In this document: positions 1 to 6,653 of the stretch, piece after piece | Layout of the letters: each line of letters begins with the position of its first letter | How positions within the stretch are numbered: position 1 is the first letter of the stretch | Assembly: GCA_023663265.1 (NCBI GenBank) | Contig: JAMPHV010000009.1 | Coordinates: 1-52,780 of the forward strand | Reading direction: 5' to 3' | Source: Bacteroides sp. | Lineage (GTDB): Bacteria; Bacillota; Clostridia; Oscillospirales; Ruminococcaceae | DNA: 52,780 nucleotides | Program-made: the position numbers and the translations under genes | Notes under the pieces: generated by a model | The model's input: only the letters and a program-made list of their open reading frames with translations | What the model was told of the DNA's origin: nothing | Databases searched by the model: none

Positions 1-35
1 CTTGCTGTTTCTATGACGGTTGATGTGAGTGCTGA

Positions 36-263
36 TTAAAAGGGATAGCCATATTTTATTATTACTACATCATAACCGATGATTTTGAAAAGCTTATGAA
101 CGATAAAAAAATATCCGATTACAGAAAAATTTTAGGGCTTTTAAAGAAAAACGGTATTCTATGCACCGAGGACAAGGGAAAGCTTATAAAACGAATATCG
201 CTTAAAGAACGTGGACGTATATCGACCTACTGTTTTAAAATTCCTGTTTCCTCGGATAATTAA
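36..263 (+). CDS. C-terminal fragment of an unrecognised protein, no start visible
   Basis: The frame is open from about 36 to the TAA at 261-263 but has no start codon before the internal ATG at 96. Residues such as DYRKILGLLKKNGIL followed by a basic, beta-rich tail look like the last helix-and-wing of a primase/helicase or replication-type protein, which is only a loose impression. Another frame ends with TAA at 37-39 (residues VDVSAD), so a gene end or a frameshift lies at the window edge. It is followed at once by a strong terminator, which supports a real gene end. The function is not recognised. Confidence 0.4.
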   Translation, partial: LKGIAIFYYYYIITDDFEKLMNDKKISDYRKILGLLKKNGILCTEDKGKLIKRISLKERGRISTYCFKIPVSSDN

Positions 264-281
264 GAAATATAATTATGTACA

Positions 282-327
282 TACGGCGGCTGACGTAAAC
301 AAGTACGTCAGCCGCCGTATTTTTTTA
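282..327 (+). terminator. Rho-independent terminator after the partial ORF
   Basis: A perfect 15-bp stem (ACGGCGGCTGACGTA and its complement) with a 6-nt loop is followed by seven T. It sits 19 bp after the stop at 261-263. Confidence 0.85.
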
Positions 328-411
328 CTTGATTTACGATTTACATATATATTATTATACAATAGTATTATTAAACATAGTAATTGGAGCATAGAAAATC
401 TTTTTTTACTT

Positions 412-445
412 AGGCGGCTGAAACAAAAATGTTTCAGCCGCCTGC
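412..445. terminator. Hairpin at the end of the leftward HTH gene
   Basis: A stem AGGCGGCTGAAAC with a 6-nt loop and perfect complement contains the stop codon of the leftward gene. The T-run (GCCTTTTTC) follows on the + strand, so it would best stop rightward transcription. The stem shares the core GGCGGCTGA with the terminator at 282-327. Confidence 0.5.
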
Positions 446-1150
446 CTTTTTCAGCACTTCCGATAAATCATAATCAAAGGTTTTATTACCCCAATATTTA
501 CGTGCATATTTATAAAACAGAGCATAGGAGAAAGGGCGTTCCTTGAAATCCTTATCTTCTTTCAGCTTATGGTAAACCTCTTCATAGTTTTTCTTTACCC
601 TGTTGTAGTGACGGTAGTACTTTACGGTGTTTTTGTACTTTTTGTTCATATTAACTCTTGTAAAGCCTGTAACGCTGTTGGGAAGGCTTCTGTTATTAAC
701 TGGGCTTAATATATCGTGCTTTACGTCATTGGGAGTCAGTCCGTATTCCGTTGCTATATTTTCCAAAATGGCGTTTATATATTCAAGTATGCTCCTGTCG
801 GCAATATAATAATTGAGATATTTTACACAATACTCTTTTATTTTCATTTCCATATCCAAGGAAAGAGTATTTTTATAGGCGGCGTTTAGCCTTTTCATAT
901 ATTTTTGCGCTTTAGGAGAACGGCAAAAGCATACTATGTCGTATTCACTGTCAAGCTTATGCAGCTTTACCGATTCCACAAGCGACTTTATGTCCTTAGA
1001 ATTAACAATATCGTCCTTTAAGTACAAATAACGGTTTACAGCCTTGCTTACGGTATTACGGCTATATTCCAAATATTCCGCCGTGGCTTTATTGGTTTTC
1101 AGTTTGTTGTAAACGCATATAAGAGTATACAGAGTTTCCTCGTTAGTCAT
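434..1150 (-). CDS. Helix-turn-helix protein of a mobile element, function unknown
   Basis: A 238-residue protein on the minus strand. Residues about 10-42 (TAEYLEYSRNTVSKAVNRYL is the core) look like a helix-turn-helix that recognises DNA. The rest is rich in Lys, Tyr and Asn with long predicted helices and no signal peptide or membrane segment. The start is preceded by GGAGA at a good distance. It lies between the partial gene and the small-ORF/recombinase region and is divergent from the latter, so a regulatory or accessory role in the element is a reasonable guess. I do not recognise the family. Confidence 0.6.
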   Translation of the reverse strand: MTNEETLYTLICVYNKLKTNKATAEYLEYSRNTVSKAVNRYLYLKDDIVNSKDIKSLVESVKLHKLDSEYDIVCFCRSPKAQKYMKRLNAAYKNTLSLDMEMKIKEYCVKYLNYYIADRSILEYINAILENIATEYGLTPNDVKHDILSPVNNRSLPNSVTGFTRVNMNKKYKNTVKYYRHYNRVKKNYEEVYHKLKEDKDFKERPFSYALFYKYARKYWGNKTFDYDLSEVLKKAGG

Positions 1151-1224
1151 TTTATTTTCTCCGAAATTTACTTATATTTGAGCTGCACACTTTGTCAAAA
1201 AAGTTTACTCGTACAAATCATTAT

Positions 1225-1240
1225 GGTTAATTTCTTAACC
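1225..1240. promoter_or_regulatory. Inverted repeat upstream of the small element ORFs
   Basis: GGTTAA-TTTC-TTAACC is a 6-bp inverted repeat in the divergent region between the HTH gene and the small hydrophobic ORF. Related TAACCG/GGTTAA words recur at about 1,769-1,806 ahead of recombinase A. It is a possible operator for the HTH protein, by inference only. Confidence 0.3.
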
Positions 1241-1266
1241 AAATTTTTTTCGAGGAGGCAGCTTTT

Positions 1267-1494
1267 ATGGTAAAGCTTCTTTTTCTTTTTCTTTTTCTTT
1301 TTCTTTTTCTTTTAATTCTATCACTTTTCCATTGGAAAAGCAACAGCCCTTTGTATATTCCGCAAAGGGCAAAACATCTGACGGCTTGGCTTATGTCAAC
1401 GCCGTTGTTTTATTTTATAAAGATATATGATATCTTTAGTGTTACCGTACAACCGTTCCCTCATATATCTGTAAAAAGGGGGGCAGCGGTATGA
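1267..1494 (+). CDS. Small hydrophobic ORF with a CTTTTT hexanucleotide repeat
   Basis: A 75-codon ORF with a textbook ribosome site, AGGAGG at 1,253-1,258, eight bases before ATG. Codons 4-16 are a run of Leu-Phe pairs encoded by about five tandem CTTTTT units, giving a strongly hydrophobic N-terminus that could be a membrane segment. It ends in an ATGA overlap with the next small gene, suggesting translational coupling. Two stable hairpins lie inside it (1,324-1,340 and 1,346-1,370). It may therefore be a leader that controls the downstream genes rather than a protein of its own. No family is recognised. Confidence 0.4.
   Translation: MVKLLFLFLFLFLFLLILSLFHWKSNSPLYIPQRAKHLTAWLMSTPLFYFIKIYDIFSVTVQPFPHISVKRGAAV
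1279..1316 (+). repeat. Hexanucleotide microsatellite (CTTTTT)n
   Basis: About five to six tandem CTTTTT units. The unit is six bases, so gain or loss keeps the frame and only changes the number of Leu-Phe pairs. Confidence 0.85.
1324..1370 (+). promoter_or_regulatory. Two consecutive RNA hairpins in the recombinase-module leader
   Basis: The first is CTTTTCC-ATT-GGAAAAG (1,324-1,340). The second is GCCCTTTG, a 9-nt loop, then CAAAGGGC (1,346-1,370). Neither is followed directly by a T-run, so they look like leader structure rather than terminators. Confidence 0.4.
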
Positions 1495-1682
1495 AACTGA
1501 AACGAGGTATTCCGAGAAAGTATGTATGTATCAGTATGCCCTCCGATTTAAGCGAACGGCAGGATATAATCGATTTTAACTTGTCCTTGGCTGTTTTAAG
1601 TTCTTTAGAGAAAAGGGGATTTTTAAATTACAAGCAGTATTCCTCCTGTGTAGAGGAAATGAAAAAAATTTTTGGAAAGTAG
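1491..1682 (+). CDS. Small basic protein paired with the recombinase (SHOCT-like), intact copy
   Basis: 63 residues, start ATG in an ATGA overlap with the preceding ORF and preceded by a GGGGGG-rich site. The C-terminal half (LEKRGFLNYKQYSSCVEEMKK) has the pattern of short SHOCT-type helices, 'Leu..rG.l...qy......'. Such small genes often sit just before large serine recombinases in clostridial elements. A second, truncated copy lies ahead of recombinase B at 3,498-3,647. The role is unknown; control of excision direction is one possibility, by inference only. Confidence 0.6.
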   Translation: MKLKRGIPRKYVCISMPSDLSERQDIIDFNLSLAVLSSLEKRGFLNYKQYSSCVEEMKKIFGK

Positions 1683-1708
1683 TGCTTATATACGCGTAAA
1701 TTTCGGTG

Positions 1709-1746
1709 GAGCTGTAAGTAAAATTACAGCTCTGCTGTATTTTTTA
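1709..1746 (+). terminator. Terminator-like hairpin between the small gene and recombinase A
   Basis: The stem GAGCTGTAA, a 6-nt loop and TTACAGCTC are followed by TGCTGTATTTTTTA. A related GAGCTGC hairpin occupies the same place in the second module (3,633-3,659). Confidence 0.7.
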
Positions 1747-1836
1747 TATTGGCGAAAAAAGTTGAATATTTAACCGAATTGTAACCGAAGTATGTTATTA
1801 TGGTTAATACAAAAATAATGAAAGGCGGTAAAAACC

Positions 1837-3507
1837 ATGAGCGTAAGTAAATATTATAAAATGAACGAGGAGTATCTCCTTAGTAAAGCTGAAAAGGAAG
1901 CTGTAAAAACCAAGCGTGTCGCTGCATACTGCCGTGTATCAACCGATAGCGACGATCAAGCAAGCTCTTTGGAAAACCAGCAAGAATTTTTTAAAAAGGA
2001 AATAAATAATAACCCCAATTGGGTGCTGTATGATATATTTACCGATGAGGGTAAATCAGGTACAAACACCAAAAATAGGAAAGCGTTCAACCGTATGATT
2101 GAGTGCGCACGAAACGGCGAAATAGACTTGATTATCACCAAGGATATTTCCCGTTTTGCACGAAATGTTATGGATTGCCTTACATTTACACAAGAATTGT
2201 ATGACTTGGGAGTTGAGGTTCGGTTTTTAACTCAAAATATCAGTACCTTTGATTCAGCCTATAAGATAATCTTTTTAATTTTGTCGGCATTTGCGCAAGA
2301 GGAAAGCAGAAATACCTCTATGCGTGTAAGATTCGGGCAAGGACAGCGAATGGAAGAGGGAGTGACTTTCGGAAGAAGCTTGCTTGGATATGACGTTAAG
2401 GACGGCAAAATAACCGTAAACGAGGAGGAAGCAAAAATAGTTAGACGAATATTCGAGAAAGCCTTAGAAGGTAAAGGCTCTCATGTAATTGCAAGAGAAT
2501 TGATGGAAGAAGGTTTTTTCCCAAAAGAATCAAAGCGTTGGAGTAGTGCAACCGTTCTTAGGGTGCTGCAAAATGAAAAATATTGCGGTGACTTGGTTCA
2601 GGGAAAAACCTATACGCCCGATTATCTCACACATAAAAGAGCAGTCAATCATGGTGAATCGAAATTTTACATTATAGAGAATCATCATGAGCCGATAATA
2701 TCAAAGGAAGTGTTTGATAAGGTAAATGAGATGTTAAACGAACGGTCAAAATCACAAAGAGGCAAATCAAAGTACAGCAACCGCTATGTCTTTTCTGGCA
2801 AAATCAAGTGCAGTGCGTGCGGTTCAAGCTATGTTTCAAGAATCAGGGAAAGAAAAGACGACTCTCCCTATAAGGATTGGCGGTGTAGTGAAGCCGTCAA
2901 TCACGGCAAGCCAAAAATCGATCAATCCGGCAATCAGGTAGGCTGTTCGCTGAACGCCGTCAGAGATGAGGACGCTGCACACCTTATGTATCTTACCCTT
3001 AAAAGCTTGAAAGCAAATGAAAAAAAAATCAAGAGCAGTGTATTAAAAACCGTTAAGTCCGTTATAGCGGAAACCTCGGAAGAGTCAACCCTTAAACAGC
3101 TTAAAGCAGAGTTGGAAAAGCAATCGGAAAAAGGCAACAAGCTGTTGGATATTTATATGAGCAATACGATAACAAAGGAAGAATATCTTAACAGAAAGTC
3201 CGAGATAGATTTGACCGTAAGCAGAATAAATGAGGAAATTCAGAGAATAAACAGCCGTGAAAAAATCCGACAAAGTCAAGATAAGCTTATGTCCGATATA
3301 GAAAATGCTATTGACGAAATTTTGAACGGAGTTGAGAAAGAGGACGAATTTTACAGGGAGATACTCGATAAAATGGTCGTAATCGACAAGGACACTATGG
3401 ACGTTTATTTGAAATTTGTACCCGAAAAATGGCGTTATGTTTTAGCCAACGCTGCCAAGGATAAATATGATGTGGTCTTTTCCGACACAGAATTACCTCC
3501 GATTTAA
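1837..3507 (+). CDS. Large serine recombinase A
   Basis: 556 residues, the usual size of a large serine integrase. The N-terminal resolvase domain (about 27-180) carries the nucleophile Ser35 in AAYCRVSTDS and the arginines of ISRFARN. It is followed by the 'recombinase' DNA-binding domain (about 190-300), a zinc ribbon (CSAC, then two later Cys, about 330-375) and a long charged coiled coil (about 395-490). It would cut and rejoin DNA at att sites with a 2-base crossover. From about residue 185 on it closely matches recombinase B, but the segment around residues 125-165 differs strongly. Its end is abnormal: after VVFSDT it reads ELPPI and stops inside a truncated copy of the small gene. Confidence 0.93.
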   Translation: MSVSKYYKMNEEYLLSKAEKEAVKTKRVAAYCRVSTDSDDQASSLENQQEFFKKEINNNPNWVLYDIFTDEGKSGTNTKNRKAFNRMIECARNGEIDLIITKDISRFARNVMDCLTFTQELYDLGVEVRFLTQNISTFDSAYKIIFLILSAFAQEESRNTSMRVRFGQGQRMEEGVTFGRSLLGYDVKDGKITVNEEEAKIVRRIFEKALEGKGSHVIARELMEEGFFPKESKRWSSATVLRVLQNEKYCGDLVQGKTYTPDYLTHKRAVNHGESKFYIIENHHEPIISKEVFDKVNEMLNERSKSQRGKSKYSNRYVFSGKIKCSACGSSYVSRIRERKDDSPYKDWRCSEAVNHGKPKIDQSGNQVGCSLNAVRDEDAAHLMYLTLKSLKANEKKIKSSVLKTVKSVIAETSEESTLKQLKAELEKQSEKGNKLLDIYMSNTITKEEYLNRKSEIDLTVSRINEEIQRINSREKIRQSQDKLMSDIENAIDEILNGVEKEDEFYREILDKMVVIDKDTMDVYLKFVPEKWRYVLANAAKDKYDVVFSDTELPPI

Positions 3508-3647
3508 GCGAACGGCAGGACGTAATTGATTTAAATGCGTCCTTGGCTGTGTTAAGTTCCTTAAAGAAAAGAGGACTGATGAATGAGGAGCAGTATTCCC
3601 GTTGTGTAAACGAAACAAAAAAGAAGTTTAAAAAGAGCTGCGACTGA
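3498..3647 (+). pseudogene. Truncated second copy of the small recombinase-associated gene
   Basis: In the frame starting at 3,498 the sequence reads SDLSERQDVIDLNASLAVL and continues to TGA at 3,645-3,647, closely matching residues 18-63 of the small protein at 1,491-1,682. Its first 17 codons and start are missing. They are replaced by the 3' end of recombinase A, joined at a CCT shared by both parents. It is presumably not translated from its own start. Confidence 0.8.
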
Positions 3648-3665
3648 AATGCAGCTCTTAATTTT
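3633..3665 (+). terminator. Hairpin ahead of recombinase B
   Basis: AAGAGCTGC, a 9-nt loop containing the TGA stop of the truncated gene, then GCAGCTCTT and TAATTTTA. It is the counterpart of the 1,709-1,746 hairpin in the first module. Confidence 0.55.
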
Positions 3666-3688
3666 ATGACGAAAGGACAGTACTAAAA

Positions 3689-5392
3689 ATGTATACCGAA
3701 AAATACGAATCGCTTAAAAAAGAATACGAGGTTTTAAAGCTTAAAAAAATAAAAAAAGTAGCGGCTTACTGCCGTGTATCGACCGACAGCGACGAACAGT
3801 CGGGTTCGCTTGAAAATCAGCGTCTGTATTTTCAGGACTACATTACAAAGCATGAAAACTGGGAGTTGTACGAGATATTTGCCGAAGAGGGAAAGTCGGG
3901 TACAAGCACCAAAAACCGCACCGAGTTTAACCGAATGATAAGCTGCGCTTACAAGGGAGAGATAGATGTAATAATCACTAAAGAAATTTCACGTTTTGCC
4001 CGAAACGTTCTTGACAGTATCAAATACACAAGAGAGTTAAGGGCAATAGGCGTTGAGGTCATATTTTTAAACGACAATATCAATACGATAAACCCCAAGG
4101 ACGAATTTATACTTACTCTGCGGGGTTCTATAGCGCAAAGCGAAAGTGCCGCCACCTCCGAACGTGTTAAGTGGGGGCAGAAAATACAGATGAAAAAAGG
4201 TGTGGTTTTCGGGGGCAGTCTGTTGGGATATGACGTTAAAGACGGTAAGATAAGCGTAAATAAAGAGGGAGCGGAAATAGTAAAGCGAATATTTGAAAAA
4301 TGCGTAAACGAGGGCAAGGGTACTCATGTAATTGCCAGAGAGCTTATGGAAGAAGGCTTCTTTCCGCAGAAGACAAAATACTGGACTAATATCGCCGTAC
4401 TCAGAATTTTGAGAAACGAAAAATACTGCGGCGATTTGGTTCAAGGGAAAACCTATACCCCCGATTTCCTTACCCACGAAAAAAAGAAAAACAGGGGCGA
4501 ATCCGAGATAGTTATTATCAAGGATCACCATGAGCCGATAGTGTCGAGGGAAGTGTTTGAAAGAGCAAACAAGATACTTGACGAACGCTCCGACTCACAG
4601 ACAGGCAAATCCAAGCACAGCAACCGCTATGCCTTTTCGGGCAAAATCAAATGCGGCGTATGCGGTTCAAGCTATGTTTCAAGAATAAGGAAACGCAAGG
4701 ACGGCACTTCCTATAAAGACTGGCGGTGCGGCAATGCCGTTAATCACGGTAAGCCGAAAATCGACCAATTCGGCAATCAGGTAGGCTGTTCGCTGAACGC
4801 CGTAAGAGATGAGGACGCTGCGCACCTTATGTATCTTACCCTTAAAAGCCTAAAAGCGAACAACAAGAAAATAAAGAACAGCGTATTAAAAACAGTTAAG
4901 TCCGTTATAGCCGAAACCTCGGGCGACCCAAGCTTAAGAAAGCTTGAAAAGGAGTTGGAAAAGCAAACGGAAAAAGGGGAAAAGCTTCTCGATATTTATA
5001 TGAACGATATTATCACAAGGGAAGAGTACCTTAAGAAAAAAAACGAAATTGATTTATCGGCGGAAAAAATAAAGGAAGATATACAGGGGATAAGAAGCCG
5101 TGAAAAAATGCAGGAAAATCAAGATAAGCTGTTTAGCGACATTGAAAAAGCCGTTGACGAAGTCTTAAACGGTGTCCGATATGACGATTGGTTTTACAGG
5201 TCAATACTTGATAAAATGGTTGTGGTTGACAAGGACACGGTGGACGTTTATCTTAATTTCTTGCCCGAAAACTGGCGTTATGTCATAGCCGATGCTGCCA
5301 AAGATAAATATGAAGTGGTCTTTTCCGATACAGATGTACCTATATCCGTCAACAACCCGATTCCCATGTTATCCGGCATGGTGAACCTTTGA
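3689..5392 (+). CDS. Large serine recombinase B, reading through the attachment site
   Basis: 567 residues with the same domain order as recombinase A. Ser31 in AAYCRVSTDS is the nucleophile. A resolvase domain runs to about 175, then the DNA-binding domain, a zinc ribbon (CGVC with two later Cys) and a coiled coil. The start ATG follows GAAAGG. From residue 550 onward the codons lie in the antisense of cotJC, so the last 18 residues (VPISVNNPIPMLSGMVNL) are borrowed from the integration site and would change when the element moves. It is the gene nearest the junction, which is typical for an integrase acting on the adjacent att site, and it is the better candidate for the active enzyme. Confidence 0.93.
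   Translation: MYTEKYESLKKEYEVLKLKKIKKVAAYCRVSTDSDEQSGSLENQRLYFQDYITKHENWELYEIFAEEGKSGTSTKNRTEFNRMISCAYKGEIDVIITKEISRFARNVLDSIKYTRELRAIGVEVIFLNDNINTINPKDEFILTLRGSIAQSESAATSERVKWGQKIQMKKGVVFGGSLLGYDVKDGKISVNKEGAEIVKRIFEKCVNEGKGTHVIARELMEEGFFPQKTKYWTNIAVLRILRNEKYCGDLVQGKTYTPDFLTHEKKKNRGESEIVIIKDHHEPIVSREVFERANKILDERSDSQTGKSKHSNRYAFSGKIKCGVCGSSYVSRIRKRKDGTSYKDWRCGNAVNHGKPKIDQFGNQVGCSLNAVRDEDAAHLMYLTLKSLKANNKKIKNSVLKTVKSVIAETSGDPSLRKLEKELEKQTEKGEKLLDIYMNDIITREEYLKKKNEIDLSAEKIKEDIQGIRSREKMQENQDKLFSDIEKAVDEVLNGVRYDDWFYRSILDKMVVVDKDTVDVYLNFLPENWRYVIADAAKDKYEVVFSDTDVPISVNNPIPMLSGMVNL
5328..5345. other. Element-chromosome junction (att site) in cotJC
   Basis: On the + strand GATACAGATGTACC joins TATATCCGTC. 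The right part is the complement of cotJC codons for TDIG. The left part matches the end of recombinase A (ACAGAATTACCT) and so belongs to the element. The crossover must lie in or next to TGTACC (about 5,335-5,340), which contains the palindrome GTAC. The exact dinucleotide cannot be fixed without the other junction. Confidence 0.75.
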
Positions 5393-5523
5393 GAAAGATA
5401 TCTCAACGACGCGCTCAGCTCGCCGTCGGGACCGCCGTACTGACTTAAAATGATTCCTGCCAGCTTTGGGTTCCTGTTGTTTATTCTTACAGGTATTTGT
5501 GTTCTTTTTTCAAAAATAAACAT
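5335..5523 (-). pseudogene. cotJC: cotJC, 5' fragment interrupted by the element
   Basis: The first 63 codons match the start of CotJC, the manganese-catalase-like spore coat protein: NPKLAGIILSQYGGPDGE and ASLRYLSQR are family hallmarks. After LLTDIGT the family continues with glutamates and a metal-binding His region, but here the frame enters recombinase B antisense, adds 18 foreign residues and stops at 5,278. GGGAGG precedes the ATG, and the gene follows cotJB by 14 bases. The ligand residues of the catalase fold are lost, so the fragment cannot work unless the element is excised. Confidence 0.9.
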
Positions 5524-5537
5524 TTTCTATACCTCCC

Positions 5538-5795
5538 TCAAACCGTTTCGGGAGGCCAGGTGCCCCTGAGCCAATCCCAGCACTCATCGTCCTTGCTGCC
5601 GCAGGTGTTCAGAGGGTAACAGCTGCATTCAAAGGCGTCCTTGCATGCCTTGTACTGCTTGCATGCCTCCTTGAACATCTCTATGGCGGCGGTATCGTTG
5701 GGGTGCGTGTCAAGATAAAGATTTAAATCCTGCATATAAAAGCACGCTTCGTCAACTGCCTGAAGCAGACGGCGGCAGTTTGAATTATTTTCCAT
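5538..5795 (-). CDS. cotJB: Spore coat protein CotJB
   Basis: 85 residues, the normal size. The DEACFYMQDLNLYLDTHP segment and the C-terminal CWDWLRGTWPPE ending are typical of CotJB. It is a small, Cys-rich soluble protein that goes into the inner spore coat with CotJA and CotJC. Its start overlaps the cotJA stop by 11 bases and cotJC follows 14 bases on, so the three were one operon. In Bacillus this operon is read in the mother cell under sigma-E. Here cotJB is intact although cotJC is broken. Confidence 0.92.
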   Translation of the reverse strand: MENNSNCRRLLQAVDEACFYMQDLNLYLDTHPNDTAAIEMFKEACKQYKACKDAFECSCYPLNTCGSKDDECWDWLRGTWPPETV

Positions 5796-5994
5796 CCCAA
5801 AGCCCCCTTTCGTATTCGTTTATGGTGATGTTAAGCTCGGGAAAGATAGTTCCGACCGAAAGCGCCTTTTGAGGGGAATACACTTTTCCGATACCGTTCT
5901 GCATAGCCGCGAATACATAGCCCAACGGAGCCCTGGGGCATATGTTCGCACATTGCGTATCATGGCATTTTTGCCATTGCGATTGTGTTTGCAT
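5785..5994 (-). CDS. cotJA: Spore coat associated protein CotJA
   Basis: 69 residues. The C-terminal half (FSPQ-type ALSVGTIFPEL) is the CotJA signature 'a...GT.fPeL'. The N-terminus has several Cys (HDTQCANICPRAP). It is the first gene of the cotJ operon, preceded by AAAGGAAC. About 60 bases upstream there are AT-rich stretches where a sigma-E promoter could lie, but I cannot assign one with confidence. Confidence 0.88.
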   Translation of the reverse strand: MQTQSQWQKCHDTQCANICPRAPLGYVFAAMQNGIGKVYSPQKALSVGTIFPELNITINEYERGLWDGK

Positions 5995-6071
5995 TATATA
6001 GCCGTTCCTTTCTTAAAAATACGGAATATACCGCTTGATGTATTTTATGCAGCTTAACTCAAACGGTGAAA

Positions 6072-6107
6072 AAACGGCATCGCCTATCAAAGCGGTGCCG
6101 TTTTTGT
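6072..6107. terminator. Bidirectional terminator between cotJA and the oxidoreductase operon
   Basis: AACGGCATCGC, an 8-nt loop and GCGGTGCCGTT, flanked by A-run and T-run. It lies just 3' of the leftward gamma-subunit gene (stop at 6,123) and would end that operon. Confidence 0.85.
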
Positions 6108-6122
6108 TGCTATTGACCGTCA

Positions 6123-6653
6123 TTATTGCTCCATACCCAGCTTTAATGCCTTTAAATTAGCCTCGATCAAATGCGCTTTTTTGGGGGGAACGACCTTTTT
6201 TACGGTTTTTTCAATGACTGCCTCGTCAGCCATTCCCGTTTCCTTTATCATCTTTCCCAAAAGTATAACGTTTGCCATGCCGTGAAGATCGTTTTCATTG
6301 GCAAGCTGCGTGGCGGGAATATAGTAGCAGCTTATGTCGGTCCTGTCGCACTTTTCGTCTATAAGCGTGCTGTCGATAAAGCAGCTTCCGCCGGCTTTAA
6401 CGCTGCCGATAAATTTATCGTAGCTCGGAGTGTTCATCACAAGCAGGTTATCTGGATCAAGCACAAGGGGAGAGCCTATGGGATCGTCGCTTATGCAGAC
6501 CGAGCAGTTGCAGGTCCCGCCTCTCATTTCGGGACCGTAGGAGGGAAGCCAGGAAACCTGCTTATTGCCGTAAAGTCCCAAATAAGCCAGCATTTTTCCG
6601 ATAAACAGAATACCCTGTCCGCCGAAGCCCGCTAAAAGTATATCGTTTGTCAT
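6123..6653 (-). CDS. 2-oxoacid:ferredoxin oxidoreductase, gamma subunit
   Basis: 176 residues of the pyruvate/ketoisovalerate oxidoreductase gamma domain. It starts with the glycine-rich LLAGFGGQGILFIGK and has the family motif YGPEMRGGTCNC around residue 40. It forms part of the cytoplasmic enzyme that oxidatively decarboxylates 2-oxoacids to acyl-CoA and reduces ferredoxin (or runs in reverse). Its ATG overlaps the beta-subunit stop (ATGA). Separate delta, alpha, beta and gamma genes fit the VOR/KOR type. Branched-chain 2-oxoacid versus 2-oxoglutarate specificity cannot be read from sequence. Confidence 0.92.
   Translation of the reverse strand: MTNDILLAGFGGQGILFIGKMLAYLGLYGNKQVSWLPSYGPEMRGGTCNCSVCISDDPIGSPLVLDPDNLLVMNTPSYDKFIGSVKAGGSCFIDSTLIDEKCDRTDISCYYIPATQLANENDLHGMANVILLGKMIKETGMADEAVIEKTVKKVVPPKKAHLIEANLKALKLGMEQ

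Larger units (their letters stand above)
1..5340. mobile_element. Right end of a serine-recombinase element integrated in cotJC
   Basis: Everything from the window edge to about 5,340 is unlike the chromosomal genes to its right. It is AT-richer and holds two large serine recombinases plus small unrecognised ORFs. The right boundary is placed where the leftward cotJC reading frame stops matching the CotJC family (after the residues LLTDIGT) and turns into the antisense of recombinase B. The left boundary, which should carry the remaining 3' part of cotJC, is not in the window, so the element's size is unknown. No conjugation, phage structural or resistance genes are visible in this part. It could be a skin-like intervening element, a degenerate integrative element or a prophage remnant. 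Confidence 0.85.

Noticed and set aside
211-546. Rightward 111-codon ORF at the left end
   Set aside because: It runs through a strong terminator hairpin and the end of the leftward HTH gene, and has no ribosome site.
5278-5334. The leftward frame beyond the junction as a genuine, variant CotJC C-terminus
   Set aside because: It is the antisense of the conserved end of recombinase B (matching recombinase A), so it is element sequence.
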